From NCBI GenBank assembly GCA_025738555.1, contig JAOVFP010000013.1:558001-622000 (forward strand): 64,000 bases of DNA, written 5' to 3'. Positions 33,381 to 44,890 of the stretch are shown in pieces. The DNA comes from Cyathus striatus (taxonomy: Eukaryota > Basidiomycota > Agaricomycetes > Agaricales > Nidulariaceae). Below the pieces are notes generated by a model that did not search any database, had not been told where the DNA came from, and saw nothing but the letters and a program-made list of their open reading frames with translations. Position 1 is the first letter of the stretch, and each line of letters opens with the position of its first letter. The position numbers and the translations under genes were made by a program.

Positions 33381-34690
33381 ATAGCCCATTGGTGCCGTCT
33401 ATGCACTTTTGCGTCACTTTCTCCCGTCTCTTGTTGGACTCGTGCTTCCTCGTCGCTTGCGCCTTTTGTGCACTGGATCGGTGCCACGCTTTGAGGCGCT
33501 GGGGGTTGGGTGCGGGGAGTTGAGTGCGAGTACGAAGATGGTCGGTGGATGGCCTTGAGTCGTGTGGTAGAGGCTGGTGCTACTTTTTGGTGTGCGGCAT
33601 GGCTCGTGCTCGTGCTGGCTCTATTGTCGATTGCGCTGCGTTGTGACCACAGCTGCGCCTTAGTTGGCTGGTGTGTCGTGGTCAGGTTGGGAGGGGTCGG
33701 GTATGCGTTCGTGTTGACTTTGGGACCACCAGAGCTCGTTCCCATCGTCCCCTGTTTCTCCACTTTTCCACTCCTTCGTGTGCAATGCGGCGTAGGTTTG
33801 TATGTACATGCTCGAGGTGACGTGAGGCATGCATACGTTCGAGTTTGGGCACTGTGTGGGCGCTTTGGGCATTGGGAAGTGAGGTGGGAGGTAGGAGGTG
33901 GATGCAGCTGGATGGTTGTGCTCTGTGTCATCCTGTATGGGACTCAGGCTGGTTGGAGTGACGATGCCAGGCCCTGTTGGAATTGGTGTTGTGCAGGCCT
34001 TCGCCCCTCTCCTTTGTCTTTCGTTGTATGCATGTTGTGCGCACGGTTTGGTGTGGTTGGTGTGGGGCTCTGAAGGTTGTTATACACTGCTAATTCCCAT
34101 TAGAGACAGGCTGTCCTGGCTCTCAGCCACTCACCCGCTCTGTTTACATCTGTCTACACCTTCCTCACCTCCCACTCCCTCCTTTATGTGTTGTGCGCGT
34201 ATGGCTGGGTGAGGTTGGGTTGGGATTGTGGCTGTGGCTGTGGATGCGGATGTGGGTGGATGGGCTCCTGCGTTTGCTTTTGTGTGCCAGCTGGGGCTAC
34301 CAGTTCATGTTGGAGTTGTACTGGTGCGGCTCACAACCACCCACCTTTCTCTCCGTCCTTTGTGTGTTTGTGTGCACAGTTGGTAGGGGTTGTGCGGCGC
34401 TTTGAGAATTCATTGGTTGGGGCTGTAGCTGCGGTTGTTTATGCTGGTCGTTGCTCATTCCCGTTGTGCTGGCTTTCTACTCACCTCCCCCACTCCCTCG
34501 TCCTCCGCGCGTGGTGTGTGCACGGTTGGGCCTTCGCTGGGACTGCTGCAGCTGGTCGAACTCCTGCGTCGTGCCTATTTGCATCCGTGCTTCTGAATAT
34601 GTGGCTGTGTCGTATGTGCTGCATTTTGTTTTCCTCTCTCTTCCTCCTCCACTCCTCTCCTCTTCTCCACTCTCTAATCCCCCTCCCAAT
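33381..34690. repeat. GC-rich mosaic repeat, block 6
   Basis: The G/T-rich plus strand uses the complementary phrase set to block 5. The 187- and 212-codon frames (33510-34073 and 34188-34826) are open because stop codons are rare in this composition; only the end of the second overlaps a real exon (34695-34826). Confidence 0.6.
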
Positions 34691-34694
34691 GACA

Positions 34695-34826
34695 GCAGGT
34701 AGTCAAACCAACAATCAGACTGCACATGGGGTGGTGCCTCAGGCGTCGGTGGTCAGGGGGTTCTGGTGGGGGATGAGGATGTGGGGCTTTCTTAGGAGGA
34801 ATTTGGTGGGTTTTAAACTTATTTGA
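34695..34826 (+). pseudogene. Recurring terminal exon, copy 3
   Basis: The plus strand after an acceptor GACAGCAG reads QTAHGVVPQASVVRGFWWGM, then RMWGFLRRNLVGFKLI and a stop. It is in the same frame as copies 1 and 2. It sits in the mirrored position of copy 2, with the ATGATCGTTTAAAAATAC module (34917, inverted) just downstream. Confidence 0.55.
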
Positions 34827-35145
34827 CTGGTTTGGTAGGGGAAGAGAGAGGGGGATGTAATACCTTTTTTTTTTCATATGTTTCCTTGTACTATTTGTGT
34901 CTTTTTTTCATGTATTTTTAAACGATCATGTAGGATGTAAGTACTGGATGTTGACGTTCGTCATGCACGAATGTTGTTTCTTCGACTCCATACATCCTCG
35001 TCTCTCTAATTACAAACATACGTAATGACTGAACCTCTTCTCCTAACATGAGGTTGGGAAAAATCTCTAATGTAAATGATCATATCATTGAATTGTATAT
35101 GATCAAGCTCACTTGAACCGTTTACTCTCCATCTTGACCACAACC

Positions 35146-35297
35146 ATGTCTCAAAGCTCAACCTCAAAAGACAACTGCACTGATCCCAACAATGACCGTT
35201 GCCTGGTCGAGAATATCTCACCCAACTGTGGCATCCGATACTGCCGTATGGTACCGAAATCAATGATTAGGACAAATCCGTCATACGTACGCACAAC
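35146..35297 (+). pseudogene. HNH-like protein, truncated 5' exon (second copy)
   Basis: The frame starts MSQSSTSKDN and continues NDRCLVENISPN, RYCRMVPKSMIRTNPS. It matches exon 1 of the gene at 30.66 kb including its leader, and keeps Cys where that copy has a stop. It is cut at 35298 by a hAT-type terminus, so all later exons are missing. Confidence 0.6.
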
Positions 35298-35480
35298 TAG
35301 TGATGTCAAAGTCCGGTTCAGTCCGGTTCAGAGACCTTTTTCTCTGAACTCAGAACTGGACTTTAGGTTCGGTTCAGCTGATTTGTCCGAACCATGGACT
35401 GAACCTACAGTTCAGGTTCATAGAGGTCCAGTTCAGGTTCAAAAGGCGTTCGAACCATGAACTGGACTTCAATCAAAGGT
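35298..35480 (+). mobile_element. hAT-type terminus with GGTTCAG subterminal repeats
   Basis: TAGTGATGTCAAAGTCCGG opens a block filled with GGTTCAG/CTGAACC words in both orientations. hAT elements commonly end TAGTGATGTCAAA with such subterminal arrays. A matching start lies at 36871. No partner end in inverted orientation was found. Confidence 0.55.
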
Positions 35481-36870
35481 TTTCAGCAACGAGTGTTATC
35501 AACGTCCTTCTGGCTCTACCTGCTCTATACTATGACCCACCATGATCTCCCTCAGAAGACCTTACAAGCTATCAACAACCTGAGGCCCAAATGGTACCGG
35601 AATGCATAGCAAGGATGCTATGATACAACTTACAAGTATGTTCTTATATATTGTTGTACGCAATTCACTTTCCTGTACTTATGGTACCTATCTACTTTTG
35701 CAGCTGGACATGCTATCGATCCGCCCTTCCTTTCCAAGGACCAACCAACCCCCTGGAGGCTACTGTGCACCAGCCTATCAGGTTATTATTCTAACCGAAC
35801 TCGCCACCAGTAAGTGGCTCAAATCATCTCATTAACGGAATACTTTCAGCATTTCCATCCCTCCAATACTGTGGTATCACGGTTATGAGTAATCCTAACC
35901 TTCCAGAGATCGGTTAGTAGCCTTCAACACAATCACTTTCCGAGCACTTACATATTTTCAGAGCCCAGTCCGTAGTAATATTCCTGACACACGCACGCTG
36001 GGTATTATCCAAAACTTCCAAACATCACTAAGCAATCCTATACAGTAACGTATATCGTCGCTTCATCGAATAACACCCTGTCGGGAAAGAAGATGGCAGC
36101 TTCAATCGTGCTGTCTCACCCTTAACGTTAAGTGACCTCGGATTGATAGTGTTCACGTTGATTCCCATGTGAGCTCCATAAGCTGGCATAGACGCTCGAA
36201 GCCCGAGGGTGTGAGCTTTCTGACGATTCAGGGGATTCTTGTCTTCAACGACCTCGGAGAGGTCTCTCTTGCATATGTTTTCTTCTTAACGTGATACACT
36301 GATATTTTCGAAACTGAATCGCAGGATATGAGAACGGTACTTGGCAGGTTAACAGCTAGCCTCAGAACTTTGTGAACATTCTACCTTGCAACGGACAGGG
36401 GATGAGTCAGTCGATTTAACCAAATAACTAGCGGCGAATACTTACATGCATTATGAACATGTAGCATTCACATATGGGAAAATAATCGATGTTTTACATA
36501 CTGCCACCAGTACTACCAGGACCCACAAAATGTCGAGCTACCGCAAAATGTTTCCTCTTTTCCTTCACACCCAACGTACCCAAGCCACAGCATCAAGCCT
36601 ATGCAGAGTGCAAGCACTATGCCCATCACAATTATATTGGGTATCGATCGCTCTAGTTAGAATGTTGAACTTCTTGCTTCTAAGAAGCAGGCTTTTCGTG
36701 ACTTGTTCTGAATCCTAGGCTAGGCCACAAAGCTTAGCATGATTGCTGCGACTTTCAGTTCATTAATTGTGAGAGTATTCCAGTTTATGGCATATGTTTA
36801 GAGGTGGAGGACTGATAAGGAGCTTTGTAGCACATGACAAGGTTACCGGTTAGGATTTGAATGTAGGACT
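35481..36870. other. Unrecognised exon-like sequence
   Basis: The plus strand has exon-like pieces with good splice sites, for example TTTTGCAG at about 35702 followed by LDMLSIRPSFPRT or, in another frame, AGHAIDPPFLSKDQPTPW. The minus strand has an 83-codon open frame at 36028-36276 (CKRDLSEVVEDKNPLNRQKA...). No family was recognised for either. Confidence 0.3.
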
Positions 36871-36890
36871 TAGTGATGTCAAAGTTTGGA
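36871..36890 (+). repeat. Terminal inverted repeat of the hAT element (3' side)
   Basis: TAGTGATGTCAAAGTTTGGA lies 118 bp beyond the stop of the hAT transposase, the expected position for its 3' terminus. Confidence 0.6.
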
Positions 36891-37007
36891 CTTAGAATAG
36901 CATAAAAGCAAGAGAAATATAACACGATAACAAGTTTTTATATAGAATAAGTATTGTATTGCGTGTAGACTAATTCAATCTACTAACTAACGCAATTTAC
37001 TACTAAT

Positions 37008-40000
37008 TCATTCTTCATCTAGATCAGGCTCTGGCTCTGGCTCTGCATCTATATCAGGTTCCATGTTATCTCGCTCACCGTACAACTCAGCTATCAGCGC
37101 ATCAATATGCACAGCTGCCTGCTCAGAAGCTGAGATATGCCCATTTCGATAGGCACTTTTAAGAATTTGCAAAGCGCCAAAGATGTCAGGTGTAAGTTGA
37201 TTACGTCGTGCTACATCTGTGATCCCACCACTACTGAAAGCCCTTTCAGAAGGGGTAGCGGATCCCTGAATTGCTAAGTAGTCGTGTGCTATACGTTTGA
37301 GTGTAGGATACTTCCTATCGCTTTGTCGCTAAAATTAATATGTAAGATAAAGGGTTTAGAAAAGTAAAAGAAATAAGTTACTTACTCCCCACCAACTGAC
37401 AACATCATGAAGCTCTTTGGGCTCTAGACCCGAAGAGAGGTACTGTTCCAACTCAGCACGAGGATTGGATAGTGCCATCTCTTCCTTTTGATAAGACTGT
37501 ACGGCATCAAGAAGATAGGAACTTGTATAATTATATTACCTATTCAAATGTCACAATAATCATTCCATGCCACCTCCACATATGCATTTAGATATGTTAC
37601 TATACCTATTATGTATTTTACTGACAATGTGCTACAGCTGATTTTATGTATTTAAGTAGTTTACAATGTATCGTAAATACTTATCCATTTGCCTCTGGCT
37701 TTCTCCCCTTGCGTGCTTTGAGGCCAAATGTAACGTTGTCGTCATCGATGCATCGTTTATTTCAACAGAACTGCCATATATAACGGGGTCTGTTTTACTG
37801 GATGATGTAGTGTTTCGAGCTGAAATATAATGATAAGTTCATGTGCAAGCACAATAAAAGACAAGAGATAACATACATTTACAAGATGAAGAATCTGCAC
37901 CAAAATCTTCAGGTGGCTTGTAATACTCGTCAAACTGCAGTAAGTTTATCAGTAACCAATAACAGTAAATGGAAAAACAAAACTTACAACTGTCTCAAGT
38001 CGTTTCATTCCTTCCTGGTACTCAGAATTCTTCCAACGACAGCGAAAGTATACATTCTTAATTTTTGGATCGAGAACTTGACAATAAAATAATGAGAAGT
38101 GTCAATGAATATAATAAAAACAACCATATACCTAGGCAGATAAAGTAAGCAGTGGATGTATCCTCAATATGGTGATACCATTTTCTGAGATTCTGAACAC
38201 CTTTCTGCAATGCCGGTTTCACATCGCTGAAATTTGGTTGGGAAATCATGGACTCCCAGCGCCGAATGATATACTCGATACTGGGAATGATGCACCAGAC
38301 AGTGGGAGAACGCACCTTCGAAAATGTCTGCTGCACCTTTGCTGGTTCCTAAACATAACTCAATTAATCAGAGAGGTTTAAATTAAATAATGTTGACTTA
38401 CGCATAGTACTTCTTTCATTATGTCAAGTCGTTTCCAGTCCTTTGACAGCTTGAAGTCTGAATAGAGATACTGTTTAGGAAAATCTGGAACTTCCTCACT
38501 TTCATCAGCAAGGAGAACAAACTGATCAACTGCCTAATATATTGTTAGAGTTGTACTAGTGTTCTACAATAAAAGTACTCACTTTTTTAAGGAAAATGAA
38601 GCGTTCAAGGAATTTGTAAAGAGAAGCCCATCATGTGCGAATCCAAAGTAGTAGCTCAAGAGGTGTGATGTCAACTTGAGAGCATGTCGTCTTAAAGTAG
38701 CTGCGTGCTTGAGGAGATTTACGAATCTGCAATTTGAGTAAGTCAATTTAAAACATGAAACAGTGGTTAGTACATATATACATACCTGCTTTACTAAGGC
38801 ATGTGCTTTTCCAAGTGAGTCTCCAGCTTGAAAAGTGAAGTCATCATCACTTTCCTCTTCAGCTTCAATCTTAATTTCATTGTCGCCTGTGCCCTCATCC
38901 TCATCTTCAGCCTCAAGATCGATGTCAGCAAGCTCTTTGTCAAGTTCATCGAGATCAAGATCCCCATTATGATTTGACTTCTTTAGAGCAGCCTTGATCT
39001 TCTTGCTAAGTGCATTAGGAAAGGCAGGGGCAACAGTTTGAACAAAATGCTTTGCTGAGAGGTGGATAGCATGCTTCATACACCTATGGAATAGTTGGAA
39101 TGTGTAATAAATCCAAAATACCATTGAACACTTACAGAATATCATGTTCTTTTGCAGTCCATTCAATATCATTGAAGGTCAGGAGCTTCTTGAGCTCTCA
39201 AATTGTCGTCCTATTAACTGACGCTCCATCACTTGTAATCCATACAAGCTATATGAAAACTGTGAGTACGAATAATATATTAACACAATAGAAAATAGCT
39301 ACCTTCCCATGAAGGTTATACCAGTTTATGGTGCGCAGAATAACACCTGCGATGTTGACACCATTGTGATGGCCCTCAACAGTCTCAAATGCAAGCTGTT
39401 CATCTCGAAGTTCCCATTCATCAGGTTGATTGGGTGGTGAATAGATATAGTGTCCAGTAATTGAAATATGTGGATCTCCTGTTGCAGATGTCCACAAGTT
39501 GAATGTGAGCGATGTTTTGCTTGGAATGTCATTCAAAATACCTCGAACGAGATCCATGGCATGAGATGCTCAGCGTATAATCTCGTTCCTCAAGGTAATT
39601 ATGGTGGGGAACATCGCTTTTGGAAATTGAGGGATGGCAGTATCGAAGAAGACGCTGGAAACTGCATCGATCTATCAATTGAAAGGCCTATAGAAGAATT
39701 GGTCAAACAATTAGTTAATTTCCTAGAATACTAGTTACGTACTTTGTCTTCACAAACAATCATTTCAACAATGTGGTCAAACAAGCCACTTTGTGAGAAT
39801 GCAGGTGGCTTAGGCATGCATATAATAGCAGAATCAAGTGTACCCTGTTGAGTGCTATTGCATATTAATGCAATGTCAAATAAGTATATAAATTATAATA
39901 AACATACCTTTCACTTGCTGCAGCAGTAAGTTTTGATAGGGCACAAACATTTGGCTCAATTCCAACCCTTTTACAGCACACTATGTATTCTTCAGCATGT

Positions 40001-40460
40001 TGTCTACAGTTAATAGATAAAATTAGAAAAATCGCAATATAAGCTGTATAAAAGATTTGACACACCTTGCAATATGCATATATAGAGTGCTGGTGCTTCC
40101 AGTAAGGAAGCACTTCGGATCAGTAGGTCTTTTTTCACTTGAAACACTTAGTTAATACAACAAAAACCATATTAATAAATGGTACTCACAGACAGATCAT
40201 ACACCAATGACCATCAACAACTTTGTTGGTACTGGGATTCCTGTATGTCCCGTCATGGCGAAAAATGAGGTGAATGTCAGCTGTTAATTCATCCTTATTA
40301 TGAGGAAGATTAGCCTAAATGAATCCACATTGTCAGAAATTAGAAGAAAAACATAAATAGAACAACACACTGCTTGGTCATTATCATCCATTTCCTTCAA
40401 CTTCTCGTAAGTAAGATCTGAGTTGTCAGGTTCACTGAGTTCCCTCACTTCTACCTACTA
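37008..40460 (-). pseudogene. Decayed hAT-superfamily transposase
   Basis: Multiple exons on the minus strand follow the hAT order. A BED-type zinc-finger region comes first, with HWCMICL (about 40205) and YMHIARQH spanning 40080-40010. The catalytic RNase H-like domain follows, with SLTFNLWTSATGDPHISITG (39510-39450). An acidic insertion (DELDKELADIDLEAEDEDEG) and helical domain follow. The dimerisation motif SATPSERAFSSGGITDVARR (about 37250-37190) is next, and the end is at a TGA at 37008-37010. A TGA at 39570-39572 breaks the N-terminal half and fits a CGA-to-TGA change. The 5' end, including any start codon and TIR, is missing because the 765-bp repeat begins at 40517. It cannot make active transposase. 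Confidence 0.85.
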
Positions 40461-40516
40461 TAAAAACATTATCTCTATATTCTACATGCTACTTACAAAT
40501 GGTATAATAATATGGG

Positions 40517-41927
40517 TTGTATTTAGTAGCTAAGGTAGAGGTCCCGGACTGTTAGCTAGCATGGGAACAATTCGTGCTAATAAGGGACATTACTAGCCTA
40601 AGTAGGAAAGTGTCTAAGAATAGTGTCATGACCGTGCCCCTAGCCTGACTTGGTGGCAGAGTATGAGAGGGTGACTACAGAGAAGCGAGGGTGAGTACGA
40701 GATGAAAGCGGAGAACGAGAACTCAGGGGGTAGGACTTCGGCTTCAGCTTATGTGCTGCGCCCCTGGGATTCCTGGTCCTGGATTTCGGAGTAAGGGCAA
40801 GCCCTTCAGAGAAGACAAGAGATGGAAGATGAGAGGTGTAACTCAAGTCAGACAAAAGGGTGAGGACGTAGTTCAATACGAAACTAAAGTCTAAGTACAA
40901 ATCGAGTACTACTTAAATACTAGAGACTCGGAGTAAGTAAAGGCCGCTGGCCTTGGTCAGGGTAGGCGTACATAGAATGAAGACTATAACTAATTAAACA
41001 TAATAAAATGCGTTGGAGAAGTGAGTGTGTAAGGTGGTGTAAAGTAAAACTGATAGTGGCACACTTAAGAATGATAAGTGACTCACTATGAGATGTATAC
41101 TACAATACTGAGGGGATAGCTCAGTAGGACAGAAGAAAGGAAGCGAGAGTAATCTATGTACAGTAATCAATATGTAATATTAAGAGCATAATCAAAGTCT
41201 GGAGTAAACAAAGGGAAAGGCAGAGTAAGAGCATAGGGGTCCAGAGGTAGGTGATATGGGATATGACAAATAGAAACATCAAGATCAGAGCTTATTCTCG
41301 ACATCAGTGAGAGATAATTACCAGTAAGGCTGGAGATTGAGCTAAGCATGTGTCTATTCTAATAATAGATTATCAAAGCAATGTTATTGTGTCATAGGAA
41401 AAGGCCTGAGGACCAGACCCATGGCAAGTGCCGCTATCTAACCACGCTGTACCAGCACTGTGCATCAGCATGTCATAGGCACCTGGCTAGGTCTGAGACC
41501 CACCATTCCCAGCAGGCTGATTCAGCAGTTCCCATTTCCATGCGTCAAAGCACATGGCATCATACTTTCATATGGAGCACCTCACCTGTGGACATGTTTT
41601 ATTGTACTTTGCTATCTTCCCATATGGACACATTCTTGGCACTCATATGTTTGTTCATTCGTGAATTACTCTGGTCCATCCCAGATGCCTGTATCCAGTC
41701 TAAAAGTCTAATTTACAGCTTAGCTAATGTGCAATTACTGCTTTTGTATTAACTATATAGTTTTTCTTAGCTGTGTTCTGTAAGATATTTAATAGGTAGC
41801 TTTATGTAGTAGAAGGGCAGTCTCCTGTGCCCTGAGAAATACGATTGAGCAGTCCTCGCTAGTATTTGTGTGAGCTTGAGATTCTAAGTGCAATGAGAGT
41901 TTGAAGTTGTAAGCCCATGTTAAGTCT
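40517..41927 (+). repeat. 765-bp dispersed repeat, copy 2, split by a solo LTR
   Basis: The segments 40517-40623 and 41274-41927 match copy 1 (625-2487, inverted) from TTGTATTTAGTAGCTAAGG to CATGTTAAGTC. The insertion point differs from that in copy 1, so each copy serves as the empty-site control for the other. The 123-codon frame at 41381 is partly conserved in copy 1 (MLLCHRKR...) but carries no known domain. Confidence 0.75.
40624..41268. mobile_element. Solo LTR (645 bp)
   Basis: It has TGTCATGACC...GGATATGACA ends and an exact 5-bp target duplication AATAG at 40619-40623 and 41269-41273. Removing it restores the 765-bp repeat. It contains no coding sequence. Its TGTCATGA start differs from the solo LTR at 9905. 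Confidence 0.92.
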
Positions 41928-42114
41928 GAGATTAAGGAATGCACATCAAACACACATCAAAGTGTTCACTAAGCACGCATTCCCTCTTGGGCATCGGTCA
42001 TTGACACCTCCCCTTTACCTTACTTCACCTGGAAGCATCTTGCATCCGAGTCTTACCCACAGAGCACTTTCATAGTGAGCATACATGGTGTGAGTGAAAT
42101 TACATATATTTTAA

Positions 42115-43205
42115 CAGACTCCAAACCAGTCACTTTCTGTGCATTCAAGTAGACTAATGCCGTTATATCCAAAGAAGTTGAACTTGAATGTGCTACAAGT
42201 GACTGGCAAAACTTGTAAGGTCAGTCACATGGTTTTGTTTCCCATGGGCACTCGAGTCTCAGTTTTATCTTGAGTGCTTGCTGCTTTCGCCAACCACATA
42301 CATAATTGTGTCTGCAGCCCAGTGGCCTGAAAATGTGCAATTATAAATTTTAATAGTAAGTGTATAAAATGGCTTTATTTGTAGTGTAACCAAAGTGTAA
42401 CAGGACAAGTTCTATTTTATGCTAAAATAATTCAGAACTTGACAGTAATAATAACTATCCAAAATACAAACCAATATTTGAATGAGTCGAATGAGCTGAA
42501 GGTGGTATGTGTAGAGGAGTTTTGTCATGACAAGGACTTTCTGCAGGTCATTAATTCAATTAGAATGTATATAACAATCACATACCAATGTGGCCAAAGG
42601 TCATCAGTACCACATCCTGTGTGATGACACCAATTCGGGTTGTGTATTTTCTTGCTTCAGTAACCAAGGTTAGACTCGAGAGTGGGGCAGATTGTTCTTG
42701 AACTGTTCAATGTCCATTCATGACGATACTTTTAGGGTACTTGTGAACTTAATCAGCACATTCTAAGTCATCTCAACAATGTAATACATCTGGATCTCAT
42801 TTACATATAAGTTTTTAGTTTAATTATTATTAGGTGTTCAATTATTTTATAGTAGTATCAGTTAGATTACAATTTGGTGACAGTCTCAGCTGTCAATTCC
42901 AAAAAACCTTAGACACAATACATAAATAAAAATCATTATATACTCTACATACAATTCAAATACTATTTAAAAAATATGATTGCACATTTTCAAGCCACTG
43001 GGCTGCAGACACAATTATGTATGTGGTTGGCGAAAGCGGCAAGCACTCGAGATAAAACCGAGACTTGAGTGCCCATGGGAAACAAAACTACGTGACCAAC
43101 CTTACAAGTTTTGCCAGTCACTTGTAGCACATTCAAGTTCAACTTCTTCAGATATAATGGCGTTAGCCTACTTGAACATGCAGAAAGCGACTGGTTTGGA
43201 GTCTG
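42115..43205. mobile_element. MULE-like MITE (1,091 bp)
   Basis: Terminal inverted repeats of about 250 bp (CAGACTCCAAACCAGTCACT...) bound the element, and the 9-bp sequence ATATTTTAA is duplicated exactly at 42106-42114 and 43206-43214. A 9-bp duplication with long TIRs is typical of Mutator-like elements. The ~600-bp interior has no transposase, so it is non-autonomous. Confidence 0.9.
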
Positions 43206-43264
43206 ATATTTTAATTTACATTATGTTGTGCTAAACTAGGTACTTTACCTCCTATCCTGTCCTC

Positions 43265-43775
43265 CAGTCCCTCTTACAACAACATCACCAACTCTTCGCA
43301 CAAGAGAAGAATCTGGGGTTGGTCAAGAAAGTCATGGATCTCACAAAAGTATGGAGCATGAAGAAGTTGATGGGGACGTATGTGATGCTTGGGTTGGAGG
43401 AGATTAGGAGGGTTGTTGTTGGTGATGGGGAGGGGGGACAAGAAGGGGAGGGGGAGGCGATGGGGGAAGAGGAGGTTAGTGAGTTGATTTTGAGTATGGT
43501 TCATGTCTTCTTTCTTTCCCCCCTTTTTCTTCTTTTCTTTTCTCTTCCCCTCCTTTTTCTTCTTCATTTCCCCCTTATTGACGTCTGAAAAGATAGACCA
43601 AAATATCCTCCACACACAATTCACAACTCCAACCACTGTATCCTTCTTTGACCCCCCACCTGCTTTTTCAAAAGCAGATGTGGATAGGGTTTTGAGGGAT
43701 GTCCAGGGGCAGGCTGAGATGTTGGCCCTTCTGGATGGGGAAGTTGGGTGTGGGAGGGAGTTTTTGAGCAAGGTG
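43265..43775 (+). pseudogene. CSN3-like PCI/winged-helix fragment 8, best preserved
   Basis: After a splice acceptor (CCTCCAG at 43264) the frame reads LLQQHHQLFAQEKNLGLVKK, VMDLTKVWSMKKLMGTYVML, GLEEIRR, a Gly/Glu-rich loop and EEEVSELILSM. Past an intron it reads IDQNILHTQFTTPTTVSFFD and then the tail SKADVDRVLRDVQGQAEML, LLDGEVGCGREFLSKV. It ends at a GTGAGC donor. This is the forward, unrearranged order of the C-terminal half of CSN3, a COP9 signalosome subunit that supports removal of Nedd8 from cullins. The N-terminal half is absent. It follows a MITE and precedes mosaic repeat, so it is a captured piece. Confidence 0.75.
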
Positions 43776-44885
43776 AGCTGGTGTTTCTTTGTTAGGTGGA
43801 AGGAGGGGGAGGGAAGGGGTGAGGGAGGGGGTGTGCATTTGGACCCTTGGCTTTTGATGGGTGTTGGGTTGACAATATCACTGGATGGTGTTCATGACAA
43901 TCATTACTTGTTCCCGTCTCCTGCCTGACTCGCACTGGCTTTGATACTGTATTGTATGCCATGCTTTGAGGTGTTGGGCATTGGGGCAAAGCTGGATGGT
44001 GGATGGCCTTGACGTGGAGTGCTGGCGGGCATTGGTCATCCTGTTGATTGTGCTGTGGCAAAGCAAGGTGACATGTGCCTTTGTTGGCTGGCACATCAGT
44101 GTAGGGCTGGGAGGGGTCAGGTATGCACCCCTCCTCATTCTCGTTTCTCCATCCCCACGCCCCTTTGTGCGCAGTGTAAAGTTAGGTCTACGCACTCAAG
44201 ACATGTGTATGTTTGGAGGTTGTGTGGTTTGTGGGTGCTTTGGTGTAAGAGGTGAGGTGGGAGGTGGTTGTGGCTGGATGGTTACGCTTTGCATCATCTG
44301 GGTAGGATTCAGGCAAGTTGGAGTGTATGAAACCAGGTCCCGTTGGAGTTGGGGCTGTACTGACCTTCATCCTCTGCACGTCATGCACATGTGGTTGGGT
44401 GAGGTTGGGGTGGGGTATGGTGGGCTGTATATGCTGCCAGCTCCTGTTGGAGTCATGCTAGGTTTCAACCACCCGTCCATCTCAGTCTACACCTTCCTAT
44501 CCTTTCCCTCCCTCTGTGCATTGTGCATGTATGGTTGGGTGAAGATGGGTTGGGAGTGTGGGGGCATGGGGGTATGGATGGATGGGGTTCTGTGTTGTGT
44601 GTGCATTTGTGCACCTATCAGGGCAGGCTGTTCCAGTTGGAGTCATCCCTCCTTCACTCGTATGTGCTTTGGCTTTATGCAATTGTGCGTCTGGTTGGAA
44701 GGGCTCCTGCATCAGGTGCCTTGTTCATTTGCATAACTCTCTGAAATAGGAGCTGTCCCAGCTCTTTACCCCCTCTCCCCTTACGTCTGTCTACAGCTTC
44801 TTCCCCTCCCCCCTGCTTGTATATGCTTTGAGCTTTTTGCCTCTGTGAGGCTCTGGATGAATGGGGTTCTGTGTTGTACCCAGTT
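43776..44885. repeat. GC-rich mosaic repeat, block 7
   Basis: The G/T-rich plus strand has the same phrases as blocks 1 and 6, including GGTTGGGTGAGGTTGGG and GTTGGAGT. The 256-codon frame at 43966 is an open-composition artefact, with comparable overlapping frames on the other strand. Confidence 0.6.
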
Positions 44886-44890
44886 CATAA

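Noticed and set aside
34188..34826. A 212-codon plus-strand frame
   Set aside because: Most of it is GC-rich mosaic repeat with equally long frames in other phases. Only the last ~45 codons coincide with the recurring terminal exon, which is reported separately.
43966..44736. A 256-codon plus-strand frame
   Set aside because: It is entirely within mosaic repeat, with no domain, no conserved frame in related blocks, and competing open frames on both strands.
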